64,000 nucleotides of DNA from positions 62,001 to 126,000 of the forward strand of contig NZ_SLUB01000001.1 of the NCBI RefSeq assembly GCF_004799755.1, in the 5' to 3' direction. This DNA comes from Bacillus timonensis. GTDB taxonomy: Bacteria > Bacillota > Bacilli > Bacillales > Bacillaceae_L. The position numbers were made by a program, and so were the translations under genes. How positions within the stretch are numbered: position 1 is the stretch's first letter; each line of letters starts with the position of its first letter. This document shows, piece by piece, positions 28,412-40,320 of the stretch. Below the pieces are notes generated by a model, which was given only the letters and a program-made list of their open reading frames with translations, had not been told where the DNA came from and did no database searches.

Positions 28412-29079
28412 TTTGCCAATTGTTCAAGGTTCCCGTTTTTGTCCATACGAAAAGCAGGGGAATTTCGATCATCTGAATCTTCGAACATTACGAGGCGTCT
28501 TGCACGATCCATAATTTGTACAAGTGCTTGGTAGTCTTCTTGAATGATAGTCTGTTGGTCAGTTAATTTTTCGAGTTTCTTCTCAAGTTCTTTAGTTTGC
28601 TGCTTTAAAGATTCATTTTCTCGGCGTAGACGATTATTCTCCATCTCCAATTGATTTGAAAGAAGATCATGACGTCGTAAAGATGACAAGAAAGAAATAC
28701 AATCTTCAAGTGTAATGGAATTTGATGATGGGATTAACTCGGCTGAAACCTCCTCCACATACTGTGGTGCAGGGATTTCTTCTTTAAATGTTTCCTTTAG
28801 TACTGGTTTTTCAATTGCTTGTTCATTTTCTTTGTTCATTCTCTCAAGTGCTCGTTTTCTTTCCTTTCTTTGCTTTTTCGCAATGGCAATTGCCTGCTCA
28901 TAATTATTGCGAACTTCTGCATTCCATCGGAAACCACACGCTGCTGATGTACGATTTAATTTATCACCAACTTCATCGAATGCGGCTAATTGTGTTCCAC
29001 CTTCACGAATGTAGCGTAAAACTGTTTCTGCTAATAAGAGATCATCCTCATGTGACCATGCATCTTGTCTCACTTTCAT
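28408..29079 (-). CDS. RsfA-family transcriptional regulator
   Basis: 223 aa. The N-terminal 60 residues form a SANT/Myb-like domain typical of RsfA and YlbO (RQDAWSHEDDLLLAETVLRYI, then LNRTSAACGFRWNAEVR), followed by a charged linker and a coiled coil (about residues 140-180, LEMENNRLRRENESLKQQ...). RsfA modulates sigma-F-dependent genes in the forespore in B. subtilis. B. subtilis lacks such a gene here, so this paralogue's targets are unknown. Confidence 0.85.
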   Translation of the reverse strand: MKVRQDAWSHEDDLLLAETVLRYIREGGTQLAAFDEVGDKLNRTSAACGFRWNAEVRNNYEQAIAIAKKQRKERKRALERMNKENEQAIEKPVLKETFKEEIPAPQYVEEVSAELIPSSNSITLEDCISFLSSLRRHDLLSNQLEMENNRLRRENESLKQQTKELEKKLEKLTDQQTIIQEDYQALVQIMDRARRLVMFEDSDDRNSPAFRMDKNGNLEQLAK

Positions 29080-29363
29080 AAAACCAACTCCCTATTAATT
29101 TTATTGATAGATTTTTTCTTTATATCTAGCATGACCACGTTAAATTTGTTTTATACATTAATAGTTTTGAGAAAAAGAAAATATAGCTAAAGACATACCA
29201 TGAATGTAATTTGAGAATGTAAAGAGTATGTGAAGTTTTCTCATAACCTAAAAAAATGGGAACTTTTTCATTTATAATACGTAAGTAGTAATAGCGCATA
29301 ATCTAGGAGATGTAAACGAGAATCTGCAGACTTAAATCTCACAAACTGTAAGGAGGAGAAAAT

Positions 29364-30284
29364 GTGCAACCAGTTTTACAATTGAAAAATGTGAAAAAGA
29401 CAATTGGTAGAAAAGAAATTATTAAGGGAATCACCTTTGATGTATATCCAGGCGAAGTTTTTGGCTTTTTAGGACCAAATGGTGCAGGAAAAACCACTAC
29501 TATTCGGATGCTAGTTGGACTCATGTCCATCACAGATGGCGAAGTTATCATAAAAGGGACAAATATTGCAAAGAATTTTGAACAAGCTGTTCAGCATATC
29601 GGAGGCATTGTTGAAAACCCGGAAATGTATAAGTTTTTAACAGGCTATCAAAACCTTGTTCATTATGCTCGGATGGTAAAAGGGGTAACAAAAGAAAGAA
29701 TTCTTGAAGTTACAAAGCTAGTTGGGCTTGAAAAAAGAATTAATGATAAGGTGAAAACATATTCACTAGGAATGAGACAGCGCTTAGGAGTTGCGCAAGC
29801 GCTCTTGCATAGCCCTTCCATTTTGATTTTGGATGAACCAACCAATGGGTTGGACCCAGCAGGTATTCGCGAAGTTCGTGATTATGTCAGGAAGCTTGCC
29901 AGAGAAGAGGGTCTTGCTGTTATTGTATCCAGTCACTTACTTTCTGAAATGGAAATGATGTGTGACCGGATTGGGATCATTCAAAATGGTAGCTTAGTGG
30001 GTGTCCAGAAGGTGACGGAATTCGTGAGCGAAGAAGCTAGCATTCGGGTTCAATTTCTAGTGGATGATGTAGAAAAGTCGTTATCAATACTATCAACTAA
30101 ATACCCAGCGCTTGAAGTATTACGAACAGAAAAAGGAATCGAGATACTAACGGATCACGAAACGATTCCAAGAATAAATACTAGTCTTGTAAAAAATGAG
30201 ATTCAGGTCTATGGAATTATGCAGCTTTCAAAATCACTAGAAGATCGATTCTTAGAAGTAACAGGGGGTAGTGGAATTGGGTAA
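29364..30284 (+). CDS. ABC transporter ATP-binding protein
   Basis: 306 aa, GTG start with AAGGAGGAG upstream. Walker A GPNGAGKTT (about 38-46), Q-loop, signature SLGMRQRL, Walker B ILILDEPTNGLDP and switch SSHLLSEME. It belongs to the drug/bacteriocin-export (BcrA-like) ABC-2 class and pairs with the permease that overlaps its end. The 284-bp gap upstream (29080-29363) holds only possible promoter signals. Substrate unknown; a role in envelope or antibiotic defence is a guess. Confidence 0.9.
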   Translation: MQPVLQLKNVKKTIGRKEIIKGITFDVYPGEVFGFLGPNGAGKTTTIRMLVGLMSITDGEVIIKGTNIAKNFEQAVQHIGGIVENPEMYKFLTGYQNLVHYARMVKGVTKERILEVTKLVGLEKRINDKVKTYSLGMRQRLGVAQALLHSPSILILDEPTNGLDPAGIREVRDYVRKLAREEGLAVIVSSHLLSEMEMMCDRIGIIQNGSLVGVQKVTEFVSEEASIRVQFLVDDVEKSLSILSTKYPALEVLRTEKGIEILTDHETIPRINTSLVKNEIQVYGIMQLSKSLEDRFLEVTGGSGIG

Positions 30285-31227
30285 TATCTTCAAACTTATT
30301 CAAAATGAAAATATGAAAATTTACCGTCGTGTTTCAACATGGATAATGCTTGTCCTTCTGATCGCAGTGGCACTAGTAGTTGGAATCGTCATGAACGCAA
30401 CAGCTCCAGAGTCTATTGATGAAAATTGGAAAAAGAATGTACAACAAGAAAATGAAATGTTGAAAGCAAATCTTGAGAATGAAGATTATCCAAAGTTGGC
30501 AAGGGATACCTTTGAAAAGGAACTGGCTATTAATGAATACCGCCTTGAACACGATATTGCACCTTTGGAAACAAGATCTTCTTGGAATTTTATGATTATT
30601 GCAGCTGAAATTGTTTCGTTAATTACTTTGTTTACAGTAGTTGTCGGTGCAAGTAGTGTCGCATCTGAATTTACGTGGGGTACAATTAAATTATTGTTAA
30701 TTCGACCAGTATCAAGAGCGAAGATTCTATTATCCAAATATTTAGCAACGATCCTATTTGCATTATTTTCCCTAGTCCTGCTTTTTGTTGTTTCATTCTT
30801 AGTAGGAATTATTTTCTTTGGTGGAGGAGACCCCACAGCACACTTAGTTTATCGAGATGGTGCAGTACAAGAGGTTAACATGGTTTCCTATATTTTAGGG
30901 GTCTTTGGATTAAAATCAATTAATTTAATCATGATGTCAACATTTGCCTTTATGATTTCCACAATCTTTAGAAATAGCGGCCTTGCAATTGGTTTAGCTA
31001 TATTCCTAATGTTTGCAGGTCTAAATGTGACACTCATTTTAGCTTCAAATTTCGATTGGGCAAAATATATCCTGTTTGCGAATACAGATTTATCTCAGTA
31101 TCTCACAGGAAATATATTAATCGATGGAATGACCATGCCATTTTCAATTATCATGTTAATTATTTATTTTGTTATCTTTAATGCACTGACATGGTTCGTC
31201 TTTACGAAACGCGATGTAGCTGCATAA
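30277..31227 (+). CDS. ABC-2 type permease
   Basis: TTG 30277 is chosen because AGGGGG ends eight bases upstream; GTG 30271 would be only two bases from it. About 316 aa: one helix near residues 23-43, an extracellular loop of about 65 residues, then five more helices (from about 112). The start lies within the end of the ATPase gene, so the two are translationally coupled and form one exporter. Confidence 0.88.
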   Translation: MGNIFKLIQNENMKIYRRVSTWIMLVLLIAVALVVGIVMNATAPESIDENWKKNVQQENEMLKANLENEDYPKLARDTFEKELAINEYRLEHDIAPLETRSSWNFMIIAAEIVSLITLFTVVVGASSVASEFTWGTIKLLLIRPVSRAKILLSKYLATILFALFSLVLLFVVSFLVGIIFFGGGDPTAHLVYRDGAVQEVNMVSYILGVFGLKSINLIMMSTFAFMISTIFRNSGLAIGLAIFLMFAGLNVTLILASNFDWAKYILFANTDLSQYLTGNILIDGMTMPFSIIMLIIYFVIFNALTWFVFTKRDVAA

Positions 31228-31253
31228 AACAAAGGGGGAAGAAATAGTAAAGT

Positions 31254-32555
31254 CTATTTCTCCCCCTCTTTTTGTAATTGCTCAAGCCGATCGTATACTT
31301 TTGAAAAATATTTTTCTTGTCCATTTTGTTTCGGTTTGAAGTATTTTCTGTTTTTCAATAGGTCTGGCAAGTATTGCTGATTTACCCAGCCATTCGGGTA
31401 ATCGTGTGGATACTGATACCCTACGCCATGTCCAAGCACTTTCGCCCCACTATAATGCGCATCACGGAGGTGGTCGGGAATCTCCCCGATATTTCCTTTT
31501 CGAATATCCTCAATCGCTTTATCAAGAGACTTATACGCACTGTTTGTTTTTGGTGATAAGCACTGTTCAATCACGACATTCGCCAGTGGAATTCGTGCTT
31601 CAGGCAGCCCTAGTCGTTCTACCGCCTGACAAGCCGCTACCGTATGAACGCCAACTTCAGGGGCGGCAATTGAAATATCTTCATAGGCGATAACGGTTAG
31701 TCTTCTACAAATCGAAACTAAATCTCCACCTTCAATCAATCTTGCTAAATAATGTAGAGCAGCGTTAACATCACTACCCCGAATGCTCTTTTGAAGGCAG
31801 GATAATAAAGAATAGTGAAGATCCCCATCTTTATCATGGGAGAAGCCCTTATTTTCTACACATTCCTTAACTAGCTCTATGTCTACCTCAACCACGTCAC
31901 TATCTCTGGTTTTTGAAGCCAACACAACATCCTCTAACACATTCATCGCAGACCGTGCATCACCTTTTGTAGAAGATGAGATTAGGTCGATTGCTTCCTC
32001 GGTAATTGAAATTTGCAAATGCCCAAGACCACGTTCTGAATCCGATAATGCACGCAGAATTAATTCCTTAATATCTTCTTTTGTTAAAGGACGAAGCTCT
32101 TTTATTTGTCCGCATCTACTGCGAATTGCTGGATTAACATCATGGAATGGATTTTCTGTCGTCGCCCCAATTAATGAAACGAGACCTCGCTCCACATGTG
32201 GTAGTAAATAATCCTGTTGTGCTTTGTTAAAACGATGCACCTCATCAATAAACAGGATTAACTTCCCTTCAGCCTTGGCAGTCGAAACAGCATCTTCGAT
32301 ATCCTTTTTTCCTGCAGTTGTAGCGTTAATTGAGATAAAGGGCATATCGACAGTACCGGCAATTGCCGTTGCAATCGATGTTTTTCCAATTCCTGGTTCC
32401 CCGTAGAGTAAGATCGAGGGAACATGTCCATTCATAATCATTTTATATAAAGCCGTATCTTTACCAATAATATGCTGTTGTCCAAGAATCTCTTCAATAT
32501 GTCTCGGCCGCATTCGATATGATAAAGGTGCTTCGATAAGTGATTCAAAAAGCAA
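31254..32555 (-). CDS. rarA: Replication-associated recombination protein A (RarA/MgsA family AAA+ ATPase)
   Basis: Walker A GEPGIGKTS, Walker B LFIDEVHRF, sensor 1 GATTENPF, arginine finger region AIRSRCGQIKEL and the C-terminal tetramerisation domain (YPHDYPNGWVNQQYLPD). RarA acts at stalled replication forks. The start is uncertain: ATG 32564 is directly adjacent to AAGGGG, so TTG 32555, nine bases from it, is more likely; the difference is three residues. Minus strand, convergent with the ABC permease gene. Confidence 0.93.
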   Translation of the reverse strand: MLFESLIEAPLSYRMRPRHIEEILGQQHIIGKDTALYKMIMNGHVPSILLYGEPGIGKTSIATAIAGTVDMPFISINATTAGKKDIEDAVSTAKAEGKLILFIDEVHRFNKAQQDYLLPHVERGLVSLIGATTENPFHDVNPAIRSRCGQIKELRPLTKEDIKELILRALSDSERGLGHLQISITEEAIDLISSSTKGDARSAMNVLEDVVLASKTRDSDVVEVDIELVKECVENKGFSHDKDGDLHYSLLSCLQKSIRGSDVNAALHYLARLIEGGDLVSICRRLTVIAYEDISIAAPEVGVHTVAACQAVERLGLPEARIPLANVVIEQCLSPKTNSAYKSLDKAIEDIRKGNIGEIPDHLRDAHYSGAKVLGHGVGYQYPHDYPNGWVNQQYLPDLLKNRKYFKPKQNGQEKYFSKVYDRLEQLQKEGEK

Positions 32556-32626
32556 ATGATTCATCCCCTTATCTAAACAGTCAGAGTTGATACTCCAACT
32601 TTATCATACGTTTTGCGATGGATAAA

Positions 32627-32655
32627 TTCAAATACAATGCAATTTATGATATAAT
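32627..32655 (+). promoter_or_regulatory. Sigma-A promoter with extended -10
   Basis: TTCAAA (32627-32632), 17-bp spacer, TGA then perfect TATAAT (32650-32655), upstream of the YczE-like gene. Confidence 0.72.
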
Positions 32656-32713
32656 GTCGTGAGTTTAGAGTAAATAAAGAGATGTATACAGCAAGTAGAG
32701 ACGGAGTGGGAGA

Positions 32714-33385
32714 ATGCGAGTACAGTCTAGCTTGAGTCACCAAATGTTGAAATGGTCAACTTTTTTTATCGGCTTGTTAATTATGTCATTGGGGCTCGTT
32801 CTAATAATCAAAGCAGACCTCGGGGCATCACCTTGGGATGTTTTGCATATTGGCCTTTATAAACAAATTGGTCTTACCATTGGCACCTGGTCGATCATTG
32901 TCGGCTTTTTTATTTTGTTTCTTTCCTCATTTTTATTAAAGCGACTGCCACAAATCGGTGCTTTTTTAAATATGATTTCGGTAGGGATTTTTATAGATAT
33001 GTTCATGATGGTTCCGTTCCTCGTAACACCTGAAACCTTTATCGGAAAGTTGATGATGATGCTGTTAGGGCTCATAATTAATGGATACGGAATGGGAATT
33101 TACATTTCGGCAAAGGTGGGTGCTGGCCCAAGAGATAGTTTGATGTTAGCACTAACCGAAATTTCTAAGTGGAAAGTGCAATATATTCGTTCAGGAATGG
33201 AAATTATTGTATTAACGATTGGTTGGTTGTTAGGTGGTCCTGTTTTCGTAGGGACTTTGGTTTATTGTATAGGAATTGGGTATATAGCAGGTTTTGCTTT
33301 GCCACAATGTCAGAAATTGTATGATGGATTAAAACATAAACTGGATAGAACACCAGTGATTGAAGTGAATCATTTTAGTAATTAG
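32714..33385 (+). CDS. YczE/YitT-type membrane protein
   Basis: 223 aa with about five hydrophobic helices and the family stretch GLVLIIKADLGASPWDVLHIGL near the N-terminus, repeated in degenerate form as ISAKVGAGPRDSLMLALTE. ATG with GGAGTGGGAG upstream. Function unknown; the B. subtilis homologue YczE is reported to affect lipopeptide production. cymR follows after 13 bases, so some cymR transcripts may start here. Confidence 0.8.
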   Translation: MRVQSSLSHQMLKWSTFFIGLLIMSLGLVLIIKADLGASPWDVLHIGLYKQIGLTIGTWSIIVGFFILFLSSFLLKRLPQIGAFLNMISVGIFIDMFMMVPFLVTPETFIGKLMMMLLGLIINGYGMGIYISAKVGAGPRDSLMLALTEISKWKVQYIRSGMEIIVLTIGWLLGGPVFVGTLVYCIGIGYIAGFALPQCQKLYDGLKHKLDRTPVIEVNHFSN

Positions 33386-33398
33386 GGGTGTGACGTGA

Positions 33399-33812
33399 AT
33401 GAAAATATCAACTAAAGGTAGATATGGTTTGACAATCATGATTGAACTTGCAAAGAATCATGGAAAAGGACCAATCTCATTAAAATCAATTGCCGCAAAA
33501 CATGAGCTCTCTGAACACTATCTGGAACAATTAATTTCACCTTTACGCAATGCAGGATTAGTGAAAAGCATTCGCGGAGCTTATGGAGGCTATGTCCTTG
33601 GGGACGAACCTACAAAAATTACAGCGGGTGATGTTATCCTCGTTCTAGAGGGACCCATTAGCCCTGTAGAGGTTTTAGAGGATGAAGAGCCAGCTAAAAG
33701 GGAATTATGGATAAGAATAAGAGACGCGGTTAAAGAAGTATTAGACAGTACAACACTTGAAGACCTCGCAAGCTATAGCGACGGCAACGATGCATATATG
33801 TTTTATATTTAA
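33399..33812 (+). CDS. cymR: CymR, Rrf2-family repressor of cysteine metabolism
   Basis: 137 aa. N-terminal winged helix with the Rrf2 opening MKISTKGRYGLTIMIELA and recognition region LSEHYLEQLISPLRNAGLVKSIRGAYGGY. There are no cysteine residues, so it is not an Fe-S sensor like IscR. In B. subtilis CymR works with CysK to repress cysteine-synthesis genes, including the mtnN-mccA-mccB operon, which occurs here at 55.7-59.2 kb. It is followed by a cysteine desulfurase, as in B. subtilis. Confidence 0.94.
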   Translation: MKISTKGRYGLTIMIELAKNHGKGPISLKSIAAKHELSEHYLEQLISPLRNAGLVKSIRGAYGGYVLGDEPTKITAGDVILVLEGPISPVEVLEDEEPAKRELWIRIRDAVKEVLDSTTLEDLASYSDGNDAYMFYI

Positions 33813-33862
33813 AAAAAACATGGCATAATCATAGTTACTTTTTAAAAAAGGAGGGCGCATTG

Positions 33863-36129
<2,267 letters not shown>

Positions 36130-36132
36130 AGA

Positions 36133-36163
36133 AACCTCAACTCTATTTAGGGTTGGGGTTTTC
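36133..36163 (+). terminator. Probable terminator of mnmA
   Basis: An 11-bp stem with two G-T pairs (36133-36143 with 36150-36160), but the T-tail is short. Confidence 0.6.
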
Positions 36164-36210
36164 CTGTGATATAATATGAACTGCATAAATGTTAATGGAG
36201 TTGAGTATGA

Positions 36211-36873
36211 TTGGATTTAAATAAACAAGGTATTGAATATATGCAACAGGGAAAATACGAGGAAGCGGCAAAATGCTTTTCACAAGCAATCGAGGAAAAT
36301 CCGAAAGACCCTATTTACTATATTAATTTTGGTAATCTTTTATCAGCTGTAGGTGATCCCGAAAGAGCAATTGCTTTTTTTAATAAAGCACTAGAGCTGG
36401 ATGAGGGAATGGGAACTGCATATTACGGAATTGGAAGCCTTCTTTACAATCAGGAGGATTTTTTCAAAGCAAAGGATATGTTCGAAAAAGCTCTAAAAGC
36501 TGGAGTCGACAATAGTGATACCTATTTTATGCTAGGAATGACATTGAATCAGTTAGGACAGCCGAAGCTTGCATTGCCTTATATGAAACGTGCCGTTGAG
36601 CTAAACGATAATGATGTGGATGCTTTATTTCAATACGGACTTTGCTTAGCGGGAGAGTCTGTTATAGATGAAGCCATTAAAACATTTAATCGTGTCATCG
36701 AACTAGAACCTGAACATTCAGATGCTTATTATAATTTAGGGGTAGCTTATGCTGGCTTTAAAAATGATTATGAAAAAGCACTGGACATGTTTGAAAAAGC
36801 GTTGGAAATTCAACCAGACCATATGTTAGCTGCAAATGGAAAGAAAATTGTTAGTGAAGCTTTAAGCGAATAA
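36211..36873 (+). CDS. yrrB: TPR-repeat protein (YrrB-like)
   Basis: 220 aa, TTG start about ten bases after GGAG. Consists almost entirely of five to six tetratricopeptide repeats (for example YYINFGNLLSAVGDPERAIA and AYYNLGVAYAGFKNDYEKAL). No signal sequence, so a cytosolic protein-binding scaffold. B. subtilis YrrB lies in the same place between mnmA and yrrC (recD2); partner unknown. Confidence 0.88.
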   Translation: MDLNKQGIEYMQQGKYEEAAKCFSQAIEENPKDPIYYINFGNLLSAVGDPERAIAFFNKALELDEGMGTAYYGIGSLLYNQEDFFKAKDMFEKALKAGVDNSDTYFMLGMTLNQLGQPKLALPYMKRAVELNDNDVDALFQYGLCLAGESVIDEAIKTFNRVIELEPEHSDAYYNLGVAYAGFKNDYEKALDMFEKALEIQPDHMLAANGKKIVSEALSE

Positions 36874-36893
36874 ATGATAGGGAGGGAATACTT

Positions 36894-39302
36894 GTGGAAC
36901 AACAGGAATCTTTAGATTTATTTAGTGAACAACGTAAATACATGAAGGGCACTCATTTAGTTACCATATTTCATAATGAGCAAAATTTATATTCTGTTGT
37001 TCGGATCAGGCTTCAGGAGACAAACGAAGACTATAACGAAAAAGAAGCAGTTGTAACGGGGTATTTCCCTCGCATTCATGAAAATGAAACCTACATCTTT
37101 TTCGGCCGCTTAAAAGAGCATCCACGATTTGGGATCCAGTTTCACGTCGATCAATTTCAAAAAGAAATCCCCCACACAAAACAAGGTATCGTCCAGTATC
37201 TTTCAAGTGACCTTTTTAAAGGAATCGGGAAAAAGACGGCTGAAAAAATAGTCGAAACGCTTGGAGAAGGTGCCATATCAAAAATTATTGCGAATCCAGC
37301 CATCTTGCAGGAAGTGGATAAGCTCTCAGCAGACAAAGCGAAGGAGATATACGATACCCTTCAAGAACACCAAGGTCTCGAACAAATTATGATTGGTCTT
37401 TCACAATATGGATTTGGACCTCAGCTTTCAATGAAAATTTATCAAATGTATAAAGAGCAAACACTCGAAATTCTTCAACATAGTCCATATAAATTAGTTG
37501 AGGATATAGAAGGAGTCGGGTTTGGAAGAGCCGATGAATTAGGACGTCAATTAGGAATTTCCGGAAATCATCCGGATCGAATCAAAGCGGGGTGTTTATA
37601 CATACTTGAACAAGATTCATTGCAGGATGGACACGTCTATCTGACTGTGGAAGATTTAATCACCCGAGTCCAACAGTTATTGGAGCAAAATACACAAGAA
37701 GAAATCATGGCGACTGATATTTCAAAGGAAATGATTAGTTTAACTGAAGAAAGCAAGCTTGTCATAGAAGAGGACAAAGTTTATCTGCCGTCCCTTTATT
37801 TTTCTGAAAAAGGCCTTGTCACAAATATTAAACGCATTATGGAACAGACCGAATACGAAGATATTTTTCCGGAATCAGAATTTTTATTAGCTCTAGGTGC
37901 ACTTGAAGAAAGAATTAAAGTCCAATATGCACCTTCGCAAAAAGATGCGATCCAAAAAGCCTTAATGTCGCCAATGCTACTTCTAACAGGTGGACCAGGA
38001 ACAGGAAAAACAACCGTCATCAAAGGGATTGTTGAATTGTACGGAGAGTTACATGGATGCTCATTGAACCCAAAGGATTATAATTCGGAAAATCCATTCC
38101 CGGTTGTGTTAGTCGCTCCAACTGGACGTGCGGCAAAGAGAATGAGTGAATCAACCGGACTTCCGGCTGTCACCATTCACAGGTTGTTAGGATGGAATGG
38201 TGTTGAAGGGTTTAGTCATGATGAAGACAACCCGATCAGTGGTAAATTGTTGATTGTTGATGAAGTTTCGATGGTGGATATTTGGTTAGCGAATCAGCTT
38301 TTTAAATCTCTACCAGAGCATGTTCAAGTGATTTTAGTAGGGGATGAAGACCAGCTGCCATCGGTCGGTCCTGGACAAGTTCTTAAGGATTTATTGGCTT
38401 CAGACGTTTTACCAACAGTGCGATTGACCGATATCTATCGACAATCAGAAGGTTCATCGATTATCGAATTAGCTCATGACATTAAAAAAGGCAACCTGCC
38501 ATCAGACATCACAACTCCTAAAAAAGACAGGTCCTTTTTAAGATGCTATCAAAACCAGGTCCTTGAGGTTGTCAGACAGGTTTCAGATAATGCGAAAAAG
38601 AAGGGTTACTCTGTCAGGGACATTCAAGTGTTAGCACCTATGTATCGCGGTGCAGCAGGAATCGACAGTTTGAATGTTATGCTCCAAGAGCTTTTTAATC
38701 CACCAGTGCATGGGAAGCGAGAATTAAAATATGGGGATATCACATACCGCAGAGGCGATAAGGTACTCCAATTAGTAAACCAGCCTGAAAACAATGTGTT
38801 TAATGGAGATATCGGTGAAATTGAATCAATCTTTTATGCAAAAGAAAATACAGAAAAACAGGACATGGTTGTGATCAATTTTGAAGGTAATGAAGTGACC
38901 TATACAAAACAAGATTTAAATCAAATTACACATGCCTATTGTTGTTCGATTCATAAATCACAAGGAAGTGAATTTCCGATTGTGATCTTACCGATTGTTA
39001 AAGGGTATTATCGGATGTTACGCCGAAATTTAATCTACACAGCGATTACAAGAGCGAAAAACTTTTTAATCCTTTGTGGTGAGGAAGATGCATTACGACA
39101 AGGTGTTCACCGTGCGAATGATACAAACCGTCAAACCACCTTATGCGAAAAATTAAAAGCAACCTTTAATGTCATGGAAGATGGCACTGTCTCTGTAACG
39201 GAGCATAAAGAGGGGTTGACTTATTATGATATGCTTTTTCAAACGGATCCGAATATCGGGATGGCGGGCATATCTCCATATGATTTTTTGGAGGCTGAAT
39301 AA
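36894..39302 (+). CDS. recD2: RecD2-type 5'-3' DNA helicase (YrrC)
   Basis: 802 aa, GTG start with GGAGGG seven bases upstream. N-terminal OB/helix-hairpin-helix region (FKGIGKKTAEKIVETLG, DIEGVGFGRADELG) typical of RecD2, then SF1B helicase core: Walker A GGPGTGKTTV (about 364-373), APTGRAAKRM, Walker B LIVDEVSMVD, VGDEDQLPSVGPG and motif VI-like YTAITRAKNFLI. Works without RecBC; protects forks and repairs DNA. Confidence 0.95.
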   Translation: MEQQESLDLFSEQRKYMKGTHLVTIFHNEQNLYSVVRIRLQETNEDYNEKEAVVTGYFPRIHENETYIFFGRLKEHPRFGIQFHVDQFQKEIPHTKQGIVQYLSSDLFKGIGKKTAEKIVETLGEGAISKIIANPAILQEVDKLSADKAKEIYDTLQEHQGLEQIMIGLSQYGFGPQLSMKIYQMYKEQTLEILQHSPYKLVEDIEGVGFGRADELGRQLGISGNHPDRIKAGCLYILEQDSLQDGHVYLTVEDLITRVQQLLEQNTQEEIMATDISKEMISLTEESKLVIEEDKVYLPSLYFSEKGLVTNIKRIMEQTEYEDIFPESEFLLALGALEERIKVQYAPSQKDAIQKALMSPMLLLTGGPGTGKTTVIKGIVELYGELHGCSLNPKDYNSENPFPVVLVAPTGRAAKRMSESTGLPAVTIHRLLGWNGVEGFSHDEDNPISGKLLIVDEVSMVDIWLANQLFKSLPEHVQVILVGDEDQLPSVGPGQVLKDLLASDVLPTVRLTDIYRQSEGSSIIELAHDIKKGNLPSDITTPKKDRSFLRCYQNQVLEVVRQVSDNAKKKGYSVRDIQVLAPMYRGAAGIDSLNVMLQELFNPPVHGKRELKYGDITYRRGDKVLQLVNQPENNVFNGDIGEIESIFYAKENTEKQDMVVINFEGNEVTYTKQDLNQITHAYCCSIHKSQGSEFPIVILPIVKGYYRMLRRNLIYTAITRAKNFLILCGEEDALRQGVHRANDTNRQTTLCEKLKATFNVMEDGTVSVTEHKEGLTYYDMLFQTDPNIGMAGISPYDFLEAE

Positions 39303-39326
39303 AAGTCGGGACCCCGGCTTTTTTGT
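39301..39326 (+). terminator. Intrinsic terminator of recD2
   Basis: AAAAGTCGG pairs with CCGGCTTTT with a short GC-rich loop, followed by T(6). Confidence 0.82.
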
Positions 39327-39403
39327 TTTGGAAACTCTTGTGCAGTATGCCAAGTTGCCTGAAAGTAAATGATAAGTAATGTTCGGAAAGGTGGCGATTA
39401 TCT

Positions 39404-39880
39404 TTGCGGACATTCTCACTACTCAAGAATTTACCGATTTATGATGAACATTCTGCCGAGGTAATCGGCCGAGTTGCTGATCTTTGTATCACATCAGATG
39501 GTAAGGTAAATGCTTTAATTATGAAAGGAAAAGGACTATTTGAACGTGATCGAGTAGTCCCCATCCAAAGCATCTCTGCCATAGGAGATGACGGTGTTAT
39601 GGTTTCGAATGTGCAGATGCTTGAGCATCTAGATCACGAAGCTGATACACCAACATATTTTTTACACACCCATCATGGATTATTCCGAAAGCCTTTATTG
39701 TCTGCTGAAGGACAAAAATTAGGCTTACTTGAAGACGTATATTTTACTGAGGAATTGGGCACGATTATAGGGTATGAAGTAACGGATGGCTTTTTTGCTG
39801 ATATTACTGAAGGAAAAAAAGTGGTTAAAACTGAGAAGCCTTTAAAAATTGGCGAAGATGTCATCGTCGTTGATGTGTAA
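39404..39880 (+). CDS. yrrD: PRC-barrel domain protein (YrrD-like)
   Basis: 158 aa, TTG start after AAAGGTGG. Two PRC-barrel halves (residues about 3-75 and 85-158; the second has GQKLGLLEDVYFTEELGTIIGYEVTDG). PRC barrels often bind RNA or photosynthetic proteins; in Bacilli the role is unknown. Same order as B. subtilis yrrC-yrrD-yrzR-yrzQ. Confidence 0.85.
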   Translation: MRTFSLLKNLPIYDEHSAEVIGRVADLCITSDGKVNALIMKGKGLFERDRVVPIQSISAIGDDGVMVSNVQMLEHLDHEADTPTYFLHTHHGLFRKPLLSAEGQKLGLLEDVYFTEELGTIIGYEVTDGFFADITEGKKVVKTEKPLKIGEDVIVVDV

Positions 39881-39911
39881 CTTAGGAATTCCATGATGTG
39901 AGGTGTACCCT

Positions 39912-40100
39912 GTGAAGTGCCCAAATTGTAAAAGTAAGGATATCGGTAAAATTGGTGTAAACCAATATTACTGCTGGGGATGTTTTATTGAGTTATCTGT
40001 AAATAAAGGACAAATATTCACGCATCAGGTAGAGGAAGATGGCACACTCAGTTCGTTGGATGATCTGTTTGCTGACGACGATAGAAGGATCAGTATGTAA
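39912..40100 (+). CDS. yrzR: Small zinc-ribbon protein (YrzR-like)
   Basis: 62 aa from GTG 39912; an earlier in-frame GTG (39903) overlaps the GAGGTG site. Two CxxC knuckles, MKCPNCKSKDIGKIG and YYCWGCFIEL, form a likely zinc ribbon; the C-terminus is acidic (FADDDRR). Function unknown. Confidence 0.8.
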   Translation: MKCPNCKSKDIGKIGVNQYYCWGCFIELSVNKGQIFTHQVEEDGTLSSLDDLFADDDRRISM

Positions 40101-40124
40101 TCCTAAACAAGGAGTGAAGAGGTT

Positions 40125-40256
40125 ATGAATAAAGCTATGACTTCTCTAATCACGATGGGTCTAGGTGCTGCGGCATACGGAATTATGCAAAGAAACGATG
40201 TCATGTCGGCCCGCAACATGAAAAAAATGCGCAAACGGATTGCGAAAATGTTCTAA
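40125..40256 (+). CDS. yrzQ: DUF3918 small protein (YrzQ-like)
   Basis: 43 codons, ATG with GGAGTGAAGAGG upstream. A short hydrophobic N-half (SLITMGLGAAAYGIM) and a basic C-half (NMKKMRKRIAKMF) fit DUF3918. Function unknown. Directly after yrzR as in B. subtilis. Confidence 0.82.
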   Translation: MNKAMTSLITMGLGAAAYGIMQRNDVMSARNMKKMRKRIAKMF

Positions 40257-40277
40257 TATGTAAGGGAAAAGAAAAGA

Positions 40278-40303
40278 AAAACCCCACGGTTGTGGGGTTT
40301 TTT
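40278..40303 (+). terminator. Intrinsic terminator of yrrD-yrzR-yrzQ
   Basis: AAAACCCCAC pairs with GTGGGGTTTT around GGTT, followed by T. Confidence 0.93.
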
Positions 40304-40320
40304 GGTGTCTAAGGTAAATA

